Source of the DNA: Nostoc sp. ATCC 43529
Lineage (GTDB): Bacteria; Cyanobacteriota; Cyanobacteriia; Cyanobacteriales; Nostocaceae
Assembly (NCBI GenBank): GCA_003326205.1
Contig: LWTK01000034.1
Location: 124,001-188,000, forward strand
DNA length: 64,000 nt
Direction: 5' to 3'
Every line of letters starts with the position of its first letter. Position 1 is the stretch's first letter. The notes under the pieces are model-generated. The model did not search any database, was not told the origin of the DNA, and was given only the letters and a program-made list of their open reading frames with translations. Below, piece by piece: positions 53,101 through 61,651 of the stretch. The position numbers and the translations under genes are program-made.

Positions 53101-53278
53101 TTATTGGTCATTAGTCATTGGTCATTAGTCATTGGTCATTAGTCATTGGTCATTAGTCATTGGTCATTAGTCATTGGTCATTAGTCATTGGTCATTAGTT
53201 ATTGGTCATTAGTCATTGGTCATTAGTCATTGGTCATTAGTCATTGGTCATTAGTCATTGGTCATTAGTCATTGGTCA
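53101..53278. repeat. Long STRR array (TTGGTCATTAGTCA)
   Basis: About 25 consecutive heptamers alternating TTGGTCA and TTAGTCA, almost without change over 178 bp, with one TTAGTTA variant. It fills the spacer between the CBS and HEAT genes. The regular alternation gives a 14-bp higher-order unit, which suggests expansion by dimers. Confidence 0.85.
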
Positions 53279-53332
53279 AGAGTTTTTCGCTTTTGACTGT
53301 TTTTTATACATTTGAAAATCAAGGATAATTAA

Positions 53333-53998
53333 ATGAGTATTACTCCAGAGTCTGTTAAGGAATTGCTTAGTTCTCAGGATGTAGGCGATCGCTTGCGTGC
53401 AGTAAATCAAATCCGTCAATTAGAACAAGCCATCGGTTTTGAATTGATTCAAACTGCTATTGCCGATCGCAACGCCCGTGTGCGCTACTCGGCAGTGAGT
53501 CAAATGGATACACTGGGAAAACAGGATTTACAGTTATCTTTGGAAATTTTACGCGATCGCTTGCTCAATGACCCCGAAATAGATGTGCAAGCAGCAGCCG
53601 CAGATTGCTTGGGCGCTCTGAAATTAAGTGAAGCTCTGGAAGACTTAGAGAAAGTTTACAATACAACTAATGAATGGTTAGTACAATTCAGTATCATTGC
53701 TACACTAGGCGAGTTAGGCGACCCACGAGCTTTTGAACTACTTAAACAGGCACTCTCTTCAGACAATGAATTAGTGCAAACTGCCGCTATTAGTTCTTTG
53801 GGTGAGTTGGGAAATATAGAAGCGGTTCCCCTTTTAGCCCCTTATGCTACCAATCCAGATTCCCAAATCCGTTACAGACTTGTACAAGCCTTGATTCATT
53901 TGGGTAGTCCAGAAGCTAAATCTATATTAGAAACTCTGGTAGATGATGATGTAGAAACGATCTCTAGTGAAGCTAGAAAATATTTGCAATCAGCTTAA
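53333..53998 (+). CDS. HEAT-repeat protein, NblB-like
   Basis: The 221-residue protein is made of about six HEAT / PBS-lyase-type repeats (for example DVQAAAADCLGALKLSEALE and VQTAAISSLGELGNIEAVPL). Members of this size in cyanobacteria include the phycobilisome degradation factor NblB and phycobilin lyase-like proteins, and it resembles the NblB group. Without a tree I keep this as likely rather than certain. It would act on phycobiliproteins or their chromophores in the cytoplasm. Confidence 0.75.
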   Translation: MSITPESVKELLSSQDVGDRLRAVNQIRQLEQAIGFELIQTAIADRNARVRYSAVSQMDTLGKQDLQLSLEILRDRLLNDPEIDVQAAAADCLGALKLSEALEDLEKVYNTTNEWLVQFSIIATLGELGDPRAFELLKQALSSDNELVQTAAISSLGELGNIEAVPLLAPYATNPDSQIRYRLVQALIHLGSPEAKSILETLVDDDVETISSEARKYLQSA

Positions 53999-54136
53999 GC
54001 TTCTCCAGATTTAAGTTGCATAAAGTATGAAGTACGTCAACTTCGTCTAAAAGGGGCGTAATCAGCTTTTTTTACCCCTAAATTCAGAATTTTGTAGTAA
54101 AAAAGCCTCTTTTTGAAGTTTCCATACTCGTAAAAG

Positions 54137-54165
54137 CCTCTTCTACTACGAAGAGGTTTTTATTT
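54137..54165 (+). terminator. Rho-independent terminator after the HEAT gene
   Basis: CCTCTTC (54137-54143), loop TACTAC-type, GAAGAGG (54150-54156), followed by TTTTTATTTTT. Confidence 0.75.
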
Positions 54166-54240
54166 TTCACAAGACTGCTAGAAAAAGCACTGTTATGAGA
54201 AACTTTTACAGCTAATTGCAAGTTGGGTACAGTTCGCGTA

Positions 54241-54268
54241 GTAAGGGCGCACAGCTGTGCGCCCCTAC
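54241..54268. repeat. Dispersed palindrome GGGCGCACAGCTGTGCGCCC, copy 3
   Basis: Same core as at 39543-39570, with GTAA before and CTAC after. All three copies in this window lie in intergenic DNA. Confidence 0.65.
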
Positions 54269-54559
54269 CCGTATACTTCATTTACCTGAAAAACTCTGTA
54301 ATTTCTCAGTGGAGAGAGAGTTAACAATTAAGTAACAGTGTATTTAAGTAATGTTTTTCATGAAAACGTATAAAAAATGACTTAAAGTGTTTTTTATTCT
54401 AAAAATATTCATATATAGCGATTTACTAATAAAGATTGTGTGAATTAAGACGCGAGTAGATGCACTTACGTAATTGCCCGGTTAATATACAAATACAGAG
54501 AAACAAATGAAAACAAAATTTTTCATCTAAAAAATTACTAATCAGAGGAAAAAAATCTA

Positions 54560-55288
54560 ATGAAAAAGTTAACTATTTTAGCAACAACTATTGCAGCATC
54601 TACTATCGGTTTAAATGTAATTGGTGGTATATCTAAAGCTCAAGCTGCTTCTTTAGTTCCTCCAGTAGAAGGGGAAATTCAACTGACAAATGTTGCTTGT
54701 TTGACTGGTAGCTGTATCGATACAACTCCTTATGGTTACACGGTTACCAGCCAGAATTACGATGCAAATTATAAACCAAGTCTATTATTTAGTGATGATA
54801 GTGGAACCTCAAATTCTTATGGTTTTGGTATTTCCTTCGGTCAGCCAGATGCAGGAACTAACACAATTGCAGGTGAAAACTGGTTCCGTCCTGTAGCCAT
54901 CAAAAAAGACGGAAGTCTACCTGAAAATGGTCAATTAGAAGTTGGTGTGTTCAAGTTTGACTTTGCTAGCACAATTAGCGAGTTAGTATTATCATTCTTC
55001 GATGTGGAAGATATAGGTACTGCTATTCTGAGTCTTAATGGCGGTGCTTTTGCGGGAACAGTTACTCCAGGAGATAACGCGAATATCAAGAAAGTTACTT
55101 TGACAAATGTCAATTCCTTTGAGGTCAAACTCGGTAATATTGGTGGTAAATTCATCACTGGTGATGGTGTTCGCTTGGATGTCAATCAAACTGTTCCCGA
55201 ACCAGCAACCACTATGAGCTTAGGTCTTTTGGGATTAGTAGCTTTGTTTGGTTTGCAAAAGCGTAGAAAAAACTCACAACCAGTGTAA
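54560..55288 (+). CDS. PEP-CTERM sorted exported protein
   Basis: The 242-residue protein has an N-terminal signal peptide (MKKLTILATTIAASTIGLNV, cleavage likely after AQA near residue 29), a beta-rich secreted body and the C-terminal PEP-CTERM tail: VPEPATTMSLGLLGLVALFG followed by LQKRRK. That tail is recognised by an exosortase, which removes the helix and sorts the protein to the surface or matrix. The segment QLEVGVFKFDF may place it in the LEVG-type subgroup. No exosortase gene is nearby. Two cysteines (CLTGSC) could form a disulfide. Confidence 0.88.
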   Translation: MKKLTILATTIAASTIGLNVIGGISKAQAASLVPPVEGEIQLTNVACLTGSCIDTTPYGYTVTSQNYDANYKPSLLFSDDSGTSNSYGFGISFGQPDAGTNTIAGENWFRPVAIKKDGSLPENGQLEVGVFKFDFASTISELVLSFFDVEDIGTAILSLNGGAFAGTVTPGDNANIKKVTLTNVNSFEVKLGNIGGKFITGDGVRLDVNQTVPEPATTMSLGLLGLVALFGLQKRRKNSQPV

Positions 55289-55506
55289 TTTTCGCCATAA
55301 TTGTTCAAGGTGAAAAATTCAGACAATAATTAATTTTGAATTCTCAACCTTGTATACAAAACATTAATGCTTGTGTGTATCTTTTACTAGCAGATTAAGC
55401 TTTTCACCGTTATATTGAGTAGATGAAATAACTAATCATGCAAATTAGTTATTCTATCTACTCAATTTTATTATGTGAGCAAATGCAGTGAAAGCCTTGA
55501 TAAATT

Positions 55507-56025
55507 TTAAGCGCCGTATACTTGTGACCAAGTTGTAATTATAAATACTGTAACAGCAGCGATCGCCAACAACCCTTGAATCAAATTTCCAACCAGTGTA
55601 CCGACGACAATTCCGATACCTGCTTTAACTGCTAATCCTAATTCACGTCGGTAAAGATACTCACCAATAATTGCCCCTAATAGCGGCCCTAGTAAAATTC
55701 CTAATAGTGGGCCTCCAAAGGGTAAAGCTGGCAATAATCCCAAAAATCCCAACACTAGTCCGACGACTGCCCCAATTTGCCCCCACTTGCTGGCTCCTGC
55801 TTGTCTTGCTCCTACATAACTAGCTAAAAAATCCACGCCGACACTGAGTAGCAAAACAATAATTGTCATAATTAATGGAATTTTGATAGCTGCGAAGGAA
55901 CTGCTAACAATTCCCCAGATGATAATTGCAATTAAAATTAAGCTGGCACCGGGAATCGCAGGAACTACCGCGCCGATAATCCCCACAACCATTACGGCAA
56001 TTAATAGCCAATAGATAATTTGCAT
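55507..56025 (-). CDS. DUF456 family membrane protein
   Basis: The 172-residue protein has four to five hydrophobic helices with many Gly residues. It starts IIYWLLIAVMVVGIIGAVVP, followed by AIPGASLILIAII, and holds the family segment GARQAGASKWGQIGAVVGL and GPLLGAIIGEYLYRR. DUF456 proteins are inner-membrane proteins of unknown function. It is a single gene divergent from the M48 gene. Confidence 0.85.
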   Translation of the reverse strand: MQIIYWLLIAVMVVGIIGAVVPAIPGASLILIAIIIWGIVSSSFAAIKIPLIMTIIVLLLSVGVDFLASYVGARQAGASKWGQIGAVVGLVLGFLGLLPALPFGGPLLGILLGPLLGAIIGEYLYRRELGLAVKAGIGIVVGTLVGNLIQGLLAIAAVTVFIITTWSQVYGA

Positions 56026-56291
56026 AGATAAAATTTCAAATTTCCAAATCAGTTAGCCATTTGTAGGGTAGCACCGCCATGCTACCCTAAAACGTGCTAC
56101 ATCCAAAAAAGAGCATCTAAAAAATGATTCATTTATAAAGTAAATTTATCGCATTTTCTCAAAAATGCTTGTTCATTGGAGCAAAATGCTGATAAGAGCC
56201 TGGACTTTAACCTTAATCAAAGATGCGATTTATACTATTTAAAAAAACTAAGCATCAAGTAAAAGCACTTAACCCTAGAAATTAGAAATCA

Positions 56292-57200
56292 ATGCAGAGA
56301 AAAATATTAACTGGACTAAATTCGCAAACTTACGAACACCCTTTCGATCGCAAAGCCTTAGCATCTTTACAAAAAATGCCTGGTGTCTCTCTGCTACTCA
56401 AAAAAATTAACGAATACGGTATCGATCGCTTACTCCGCATCCAAAGCCTTGGTAGTAGTATCAGAATTACCCCTCGGAATTTTCCGCAATTGCATCAAGC
56501 ATTAGTAGAAACTTGTGAAATTCTTGATGTTAATCCCCTTCCCGAACTATATCTGTTTCGAGCTACAGGCCACATTCTCAGCTACATTGTCGGAGTAGAA
56601 AAACCTCTCATTGGTATCAATTTAGATGCAATGGAGTGGCTTGATAAAGATGAGTTGCTTTATGTTTTGGGACATGAAATTGCTCGCATTAAGAGTCAGC
56701 ACATGGTTTATCACCAAATGGCATTTGTGATGCCGACTTTAAAAAATTTGTTGAGTAGTACTACATTGGGGGTTGGTGGCTTGGTAGCCAGTGGTATGGA
56801 ATTGGCTTTATATAATTGGCAGATGATGTCTAGATTCACCGCTGACCGCGCTGCTTTGTTGGCTTGTCAGGATATTGATGTCGCAACCAGCGCACTGATA
56901 AAAATTGCAGGTTTACCGAGTGAATACTTAACTACTGCTGTGATTGAAGATTTTCTAATTCAAGCGCGTGAGTTTGCATCCCAGAATATTGATACCGCCG
57001 ATCGAGTTACCAAAATATTAAGTTATACAGAAGCTACACTTCCTTGGGTTGTGATGCGGGCTGGCGAGTTATTAAAATGGGTTGATTCTGGAGATTATGA
57101 TAATTTACTTCAACAGAAAAATTTCAATACACCAGTACAAAAACAAGAAGAAAATACACCAGAAGAAACAGAAGGGTGGAATTTTTTAACTTCTTGGTGA
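56292..57200 (+). CDS. M48-family peptidase homologue with degenerate zinc site
   Basis: The 302-residue protein follows the layout of cyanobacterial M48 (HtpX/Oma1-like) metallopeptidases: LPELYLFRATGHILSYIVGV, then the helix with the zinc motif and a later SxFTADRAALLACQD segment. The expected HExxH is HEIAR (residues 128-132), so the second His ligand is Arg132. The expected Glu ligand of ExxAD is Arg181 (SRFTAD). Only His128 and the catalytic Glu129 remain. The protein is thus likely an inactive pseudopeptidase or has another metal use. Hydrophobic segments at about 150-175 suggest membrane contact. The C-terminal 25 residues are polar. Confidence 0.85.
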   Translation: MQRKILTGLNSQTYEHPFDRKALASLQKMPGVSLLLKKINEYGIDRLLRIQSLGSSIRITPRNFPQLHQALVETCEILDVNPLPELYLFRATGHILSYIVGVEKPLIGINLDAMEWLDKDELLYVLGHEIARIKSQHMVYHQMAFVMPTLKNLLSSTTLGVGGLVASGMELALYNWQMMSRFTADRAALLACQDIDVATSALIKIAGLPSEYLTTAVIEDFLIQAREFASQNIDTADRVTKILSYTEATLPWVVMRAGELLKWVDSGDYDNLLQQKNFNTPVQKQEENTPEETEGWNFLTSW

Positions 57201-57267
57201 TTGAATTTTCAAGATAAAGTTATTTGGTGGCTATCAAAAAGAGAACGTATAAAAATCGAGGGTCTTC

Positions 57268-57305
57268 AGATACCCGACTTCTTTGAGAAGTCGGGTATCT
57301 TGTTG
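57268..57305 (+). terminator. Terminator-like palindrome after the M48 gene
   Basis: AGATACCCGACTTCT pairs with AGAAGTCGGGTATCT (15 bp, ends at about 57300), with a short loop and a following TTGTTGTT. This ACCCGACTTCT palindrome is of a common dispersed cyanobacterial type, so it may be both repeat and terminator. A 62-codon frame across it (57201-57389) is not considered a gene. Confidence 0.6.
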
Positions 57306-57392
57306 TTCGTAGCACAAATAGACTTCATGGAACTAATGCTTTTAATAGTAGATTTTAAGCAGAAGTTTTTCTCCTCAAACTTTTCGTAAAAT

Positions 57393-58034
57393 CTAAATTT
57401 GGCTAAGTGTAACTGCTAATTTATCAGCAATTCCCGCGATCCATTTTTCATCTTGTTTGGTGTAACTGCGAGGGGCATTCGCTCCTAAAATCAGGACACC
57501 TTTATCGCCAATAGGTTGACAAATTACCCCTTGAGTATTTTCAGGTAAATAATCAAATTCAATCTTACCGGGATATACTTTTAGCGCCACTAGATAAATC
57601 GGCTTTTGTTTTTCGAGTACCTGTTTTAAGATTGCTCCTGGTACAACCTCAGATTTGGTACCTAAAATTCCTCGACGCAACAAAACTTTACCTTGATAAA
57701 AAACTACTAGCGATCGCGTTACTGTATTGGTCAACAATAAATGAGATGCCCACGCTAGTTCAGTTTTCACGGCTTTTGGTAAATCTGGTGCTAATACAAA
57801 ACCCTCTTCTCCGATTAACTCTACAGTATCAGGCGATCGCGGCTGTACCTGCTGCCAAATTAAACCCGTCAAAATTAACACCGCACTCAAAATCACACCC
57901 AACACATCACCACGCGCTTGAGATTCAGTTAGTTGCGGTGTCAACAAGCGATTAATTAGCAAAAGTACAGCGCCTAGTCCACCTACAACAATGGGTAGAC
58001 GCCGCAAAACTCGATTTGGATCGGATTTGGTCAT
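57393..58034 (-). CDS. Cofactor assembly of complex C subunit B (CCB2/CCB4-like)
   Basis: The 213-residue protein has two N-terminal membrane helices (about 12-29 and 42-60) and a soluble GAF-like domain (SPDTVELIGEEGFVLAPDLP, QPIGDKGVLILGANAPRSYT). It resembles the CCB2/CCB4 family, which attaches heme c(i) to cytochrome b6 in the cytochrome b6f complex. It should act at the thylakoid membrane. The ATG lies inside an STRR (AATGACTAATGACCAAATCC), with no separate ribosome site. It lies downstream of rpaB on the same strand, separated by about 120 bp of repeats. Confidence 0.85.
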   Translation of the reverse strand: MTKSDPNRVLRRLPIVVGGLGAVLLLINRLLTPQLTESQARGDVLGVILSAVLILTGLIWQQVQPRSPDTVELIGEEGFVLAPDLPKAVKTELAWASHLLLTNTVTRSLVVFYQGKVLLRRGILGTKSEVVPGAILKQVLEKQKPIYLVALKVYPGKIEFDYLPENTQGVICQPIGDKGVLILGANAPRSYTKQDEKWIAGIADKLAVTLSQI

Positions 58035-58155
58035 TAGTCATTAGTCATTGGTCATTGGTCATTGGGCATGGGGCATCGGCTAAACAGGGCATTAGTCTTT
58101 CTCCTTGTCTCCTTGTCTCCTTGTCTCCTTGTCTCCTTGTCCCCTTGTCCCCCTC
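58035..58155. repeat. STRR and 8-bp tandem repeat between rpaB and the complex C gene
   Basis: TAGTCATTGGTCATTGGTCATTGGGCATG followed by five or more units of CTCCTTGT, ending next to the rpaB stop codon. The octamer CTCCTTGT differs from the usual 7-bp period. Confidence 0.7.
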
Positions 58156-58884
58156 CTACTCTTCCCCTGGTTCAATAATTCGCTGGAAAAGGTAACCAGT
58201 ACCTCTGGCTGTCAATATTAATTCTGGGTTGCTGGGATCGTCTTCTAGTTTTGCCCGCAAACGGGATATATGCACATCTACTACGCGGGTATCTACGTGG
58301 CGTTCTGGTGTGTAACCCCAAACTTCCTGCAAAATTTCTGAACGTGAAAAAGCTTCTCCAGAGCGACTGACTAACAACTCTAGTAAGCTAAACTCCATAC
58401 CAGTCAATCGAATTCGTTCGTCGCCTTTATAGACTTGTCGCTTATTGGTATCGATTTTGATGTTAGCGACATGAATCACGCCAGAACTAGGAATGCCAGT
58501 AGCACTGGTTTTGTCTACTCGCCGCAGCACTGAGCGAATGCGGGCTTCTAGTTCTTTGGGGGAAAACGGCTTAACTACATAGTCGTCAGCACCTAATTCT
58601 AGTCCGGTGATGCGATCGGCTACATCCCCCAAGGCTGTTAGCATAATAATGGGGACATCCGATTCCTTGCGTAATTCTTGACAAACACCGTAGCCATCTA
58701 GCTTTGGCATCATCACATCTAAAACTACTAAGTCAGGATCGGCTTTGCGAAAAGTTTCCAAAGCTTCTTCTCCGTCACCAGCTGTCACGACATCGTAGCC
58801 AATCATTGAAAGGCGCGTTTCCAAAATCCGGCGAATGCTGGCTTCATCGTCTACTACCAAGATTTTTTCTTTATGACTTTCCAA
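58156..58884 (-). CDS. rpaB: Response regulator RpaB
   Basis: RpaB is the essential OmpR-type regulator of cyanobacteria that binds HLR1 sites and controls light-stress and photosystem genes. The protein has a receiver domain (DDEASIRRILETRLSMIGYD; phospho-Asp in LVVLDVMMPKLDG; Lys in YVVKPFSPKEL) and a winged-helix output domain (EVWGYTPERHVDTRVVDVHI, SRLRAKLEDDPSNP, then TARGTGYLF). The likely start is the TTG giving MESHKEKILVVDDE, 11 bases after AAGGAG; a TTG three codons earlier is too close to that site. It is normally phosphorylated by the kinase Hik33/NblS, not encoded here. Confidence 0.93.
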   Translation of the reverse strand: MESHKEKILVVDDEASIRRILETRLSMIGYDVVTAGDGEEALETFRKADPDLVVLDVMMPKLDGYGVCQELRKESDVPIIMLTALGDVADRITGLELGADDYVVKPFSPKELEARIRSVLRRVDKTSATGIPSSGVIHVANIKIDTNKRQVYKGDERIRLTGMEFSLLELLVSRSGEAFSRSEILQEVWGYTPERHVDTRVVDVHISRLRAKLEDDPSNPELILTARGTGYLFQRIIEPGEE

Positions 58885-59054
58885 GTTGCTCAACGCTCCT
58901 TCACTTAAAATTTACATGATTAATTTTTAATACCATAATATTAAGATATCATCCCATAAATTGATTTGGAAAAAGCTCTAATTACTACTATGATTGGATT
59001 CTAGTATTCTCCAAAAATTAAGTAAATATTAAGATTATTTAATAAGATTTACGA

Positions 59055-60581
59055 ATGGCAAAGCCAAAAAGTTTTTACGTTTGTAACGATTGTGGGGCAG
59101 AATCCCCTCAATGGTTTGGTAAGTGTCCAGCCTGTGGTACTTACAATTCTCTAGAAGAACAAATTCTCATCCAATCTTCTGTAGATGTACCTACTCGTGG
59201 AGGAGTAAGTGGTTGGCAAGCCGCAGCCAATAATGCCAAATCTAATGCTAAAGCTCCAAAGCAGCGGGCTTCACTGACATTTGACCAAATTAGCGATCGC
59301 CAAGTCACTCGTTGGGAATCTGGTTATGGAGAATTAGATCGGGTACTAGGTGGTGGAGTTGTTCCTGGTTCGATGGTGTTGATTGGCGGCGACCCAGGAA
59401 TTGGAAAATCTACTTTATTATTGCAAGTATCAAATCAATTAGCGCAAAGATACCGCATCCTTTATATTTCTGGAGAAGAATCAGGACAGCAAATAAAATT
59501 AAGAGCTTCTCGGTTAGGAGTAGCAAAACCTCTAAGTGTTGTTGGTGATGGCGATGAGCCAGTAGCAGAAAATCCCGTCGAATCGCAAGCACCAGAAAAC
59601 GTAGGAGCGGATTTATACGTATTGCCAGAAACAGATTTAGAAGAGATTTTGCGGGAAGTAGATTCACTTAAACCGAATGTAGCTGTAATCGATAGTATTC
59701 AAACAGTGTTTTTTCCCGCCTTGACTTCCGCGCCTGGTTCCGTAGCTCAGGTACGTGAATGTACTGCGGCTTTGATGAAGGTGGCAAAGCACGAAGATAT
59801 TACCATGTTGATTGTGGGACACGTCACCAAAGAAGGAGCGATCGCCGGGCCGAAAGTCTTAGAACATTTAGTAGATACAGTGTTGTATTTTGAAGGCGAT
59901 CGCTTTGCCTCCCATCGGTTATTACGCACAGTGAAAAATCGCTTTGGGGCAACACATGAAATCGGCATCTTTGAAATGGTGTCACACGGATTGCGGGAAG
60001 TTCCCAACCCCTCAGAGTTATTTTTAGGCAATCGTGACGACCCAGCGCCAGGTACAGCAATTGTAGTGGCTTGTGAAGGTACTCGCCCCATCGTTGTGGA
60101 ATTGCAAGCCCTTGTGAGTCCCACCAGCTACCCCTCACCCCGACGTGCAGCCACCGGCATAGATTACAACCGCTTAGTGCAAATTCTCGCCGTCCTAGAA
60201 AAACGCGTGGGGATTCCCATGTCGAAATTAGATTCTTATGTTGCTTCCGCTGGCGGATTGAATGTAGAAGAACCAGCAGTAGATTTAGGAATAGCAATTG
60301 CGATTGTTGCTAGTTTCCGCGATCGCATCGTTGACCCAGGTACAGTATTGATCGGTGAAGTTGGCTTAGGCGGACAAGTGCGATCGGTTTCCCAAATGGA
60401 ACTGCGGTTGAAAGAAGCCGCTAAATTGGGATTTAAAAGAGCGATCGTGCCCAAGGGACAAAAATTCCCTGACCTAAATATTGAGATTTTACCAGTATCT
60501 AAAGTAATAGATGCAATTATCGCCGCCATCCCCCATCAAGAACTGACAACCGACGATTTAGAACCCGATGAATATGAGTAA
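59055..60581 (+). CDS. radA: DNA repair protein RadA (Sms)
   Basis: RadA is a RecA-related ATPase/helicase that extends D-loops in recombination. The 508-residue protein has the N-terminal zinc finger (CNDCGAESPQWFGKCPACGT), Walker A (GGDPGIGKSTLLLQV), the RadA-specific KNRFG motif (RTVKNRFGATHE) and a C-terminal Lon-like domain (MSKLDSYVASAGGLNVEEPA, GEVGLGGQVRSVSQMELRLK). An acidic insertion after Walker A (about residues 160-180, GDEPVAENPVESQAPENV) is typical of cyanobacterial RadA. It is divergent from rpaB across a 170-bp AT-rich space that holds both promoters. Confidence 0.96.
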   Translation: MAKPKSFYVCNDCGAESPQWFGKCPACGTYNSLEEQILIQSSVDVPTRGGVSGWQAAANNAKSNAKAPKQRASLTFDQISDRQVTRWESGYGELDRVLGGGVVPGSMVLIGGDPGIGKSTLLLQVSNQLAQRYRILYISGEESGQQIKLRASRLGVAKPLSVVGDGDEPVAENPVESQAPENVGADLYVLPETDLEEILREVDSLKPNVAVIDSIQTVFFPALTSAPGSVAQVRECTAALMKVAKHEDITMLIVGHVTKEGAIAGPKVLEHLVDTVLYFEGDRFASHRLLRTVKNRFGATHEIGIFEMVSHGLREVPNPSELFLGNRDDPAPGTAIVVACEGTRPIVVELQALVSPTSYPSPRRAATGIDYNRLVQILAVLEKRVGIPMSKLDSYVASAGGLNVEEPAVDLGIAIAIVASFRDRIVDPGTVLIGEVGLGGQVRSVSQMELRLKEAAKLGFKRAIVPKGQKFPDLNIEILPVSKVIDAIIAAIPHQELTTDDLEPDEYE

Positions 60582-60705
60582 GGATAACGCACAAAATGAG
60601 GGAGATGCGGAGAATAATTCTTAACTCTTTCTTGTACAGACGCGATTCATCGCGTCTCCTCACTCCTAACTCAACATTCAACAGTCAACAATCAAAAAAC
60701 CCATT

Positions 60706-61413
60706 ATGACAGTCATCACCCAAGATTACAAAATCACTTGGGAAAAACTCCCCGATGATTACAAACTTCCAGATGACCCAGTGGACAACATCAACCAACC
60801 AGCCTTAGCCGCTGCACTCACAGAAAGCCTACTATTAGCCAGAAAAATTCCAGCTAATGCCCTAACAACAACTAATTACGGCATTTGTGCCACTGTAAAT
60901 AACAAAATAGTCATTAAAGCCCCTGATTGGGCTTTTATTGCCAAAATTAATGTTAATAGAGAAGAAGTAATACGCAGTTACACACCTCAATTACAGGGTG
61001 ACATTCCCGTAATTGTGATGGAATTTGTTTCCGATACACAGGAAACAGAGTATTCTATAAAAGCCACATATCCCCCAGGAAAATGGTTTTTTTACGAGCG
61101 CATTTTAAAAGTACCAAACTACATCATCTTTGAACCAGAAAGCGGCAGTATCGAAACGTATCGCTTACAAAATACACAAGAGTACATCTTGCAAGAACCT
61201 GACGCAAATCAACGCTACTGGATACCGGAAATCAATCTTTTCCTTGGCGTGTCGGAAGGGACTCGTGAAAATCACACAGGGAAGTGGTTACGCTGGTGGG
61301 ATGAACAAGGAAACCTTCTATTTTGGGCTACAGAATTAGCCGAACAAGAACGCCAACGCGCCGAACGCCTAGCAGCACAATTGCGGGCTGCGGGAATTCA
61401 ACCTCAAGATTAG
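60706..61413 (+). CDS. Uma2 family endonuclease-like protein (DUF820)
   Basis: This 235-residue protein is a PD-(D/E)XK-type Uma2 member. The active-site Asp lies in KAPDWAFIAKI and the Glu in IPVIVMEFVSD; the following KWFFYERILKVPNYIIFEPE and YWIPEINLFLGV segments are typical. The C-terminus is a charged helix (EQERQRAERLAAQLRAAGIQ), the common coiled tail of one Uma2 subgroup. It differs clearly from the two paralogues downstream. The cellular role is not known. Confidence 0.85.
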   Translation: MTVITQDYKITWEKLPDDYKLPDDPVDNINQPALAAALTESLLLARKIPANALTTTNYGICATVNNKIVIKAPDWAFIAKINVNREEVIRSYTPQLQGDIPVIVMEFVSDTQETEYSIKATYPPGKWFFYERILKVPNYIIFEPESGSIETYRLQNTQEYILQEPDANQRYWIPEINLFLGVSEGTRENHTGKWLRWWDEQGNLLFWATELAEQERQRAERLAAQLRAAGIQPQD

Positions 61414-61437
61414 ACTTTTTGTAAATAATTAAAGATT

Positions 61438-61478
61438 GCTAGGTTTAGTTAAAAATTTACTAAATCTAGCATTTTTTT
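61438..61478 (+). terminator. Rho-independent terminator after the first Uma2 gene
   Basis: GCTAGGTTTAGT (61438-61449) pairs with ACTAAATCTAGC (61459-61470) with one mismatch-type G-T pair, followed by ATTTTTTT. It separates this gene from the tandem pair. Confidence 0.8.
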
Positions 61479-61651
61479 AGATAGATAAAATTGTAGTAGC
61501 AGCAATCTCAAAATTTGGCATTAGCGGTGCGGTGCGCTAGCACTTGTGTGTATGCGATCGCCTGATTTTTAACACATTCACTACACCAGTTTTATCATTA
61601 AAGTACATTGAGCGATCGCAGCAAGACTTAGAATAATTCTAAAAACAAGTT

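Larger units (their letters stand above)
53999..54559. other. Spacer before the PEP-CTERM gene
   Basis: It contains a terminator hairpin (54137-54165), the third copy of the GGGCGCACAGCTGTGCGCCC palindrome (54241-54268), and from about 54330 AT-rich DNA that should carry the promoter of the PEP-CTERM gene. A minus-strand frame (54084-54281) overlaps the palindrome and is not considered real. Confidence 0.55.

Noticed and set aside
53101..53278. Possible CRISPR array or origin iterons
   Set aside because: Heptamers follow each other without spacers and are of the STRR type found all over the window; no dnaA or replication gene is near.
57201..57389. 62-codon frame after the M48 gene
   Set aside because: It runs across a 15-bp perfect palindrome and starts with TTG directly after the previous stop; no support as a gene.
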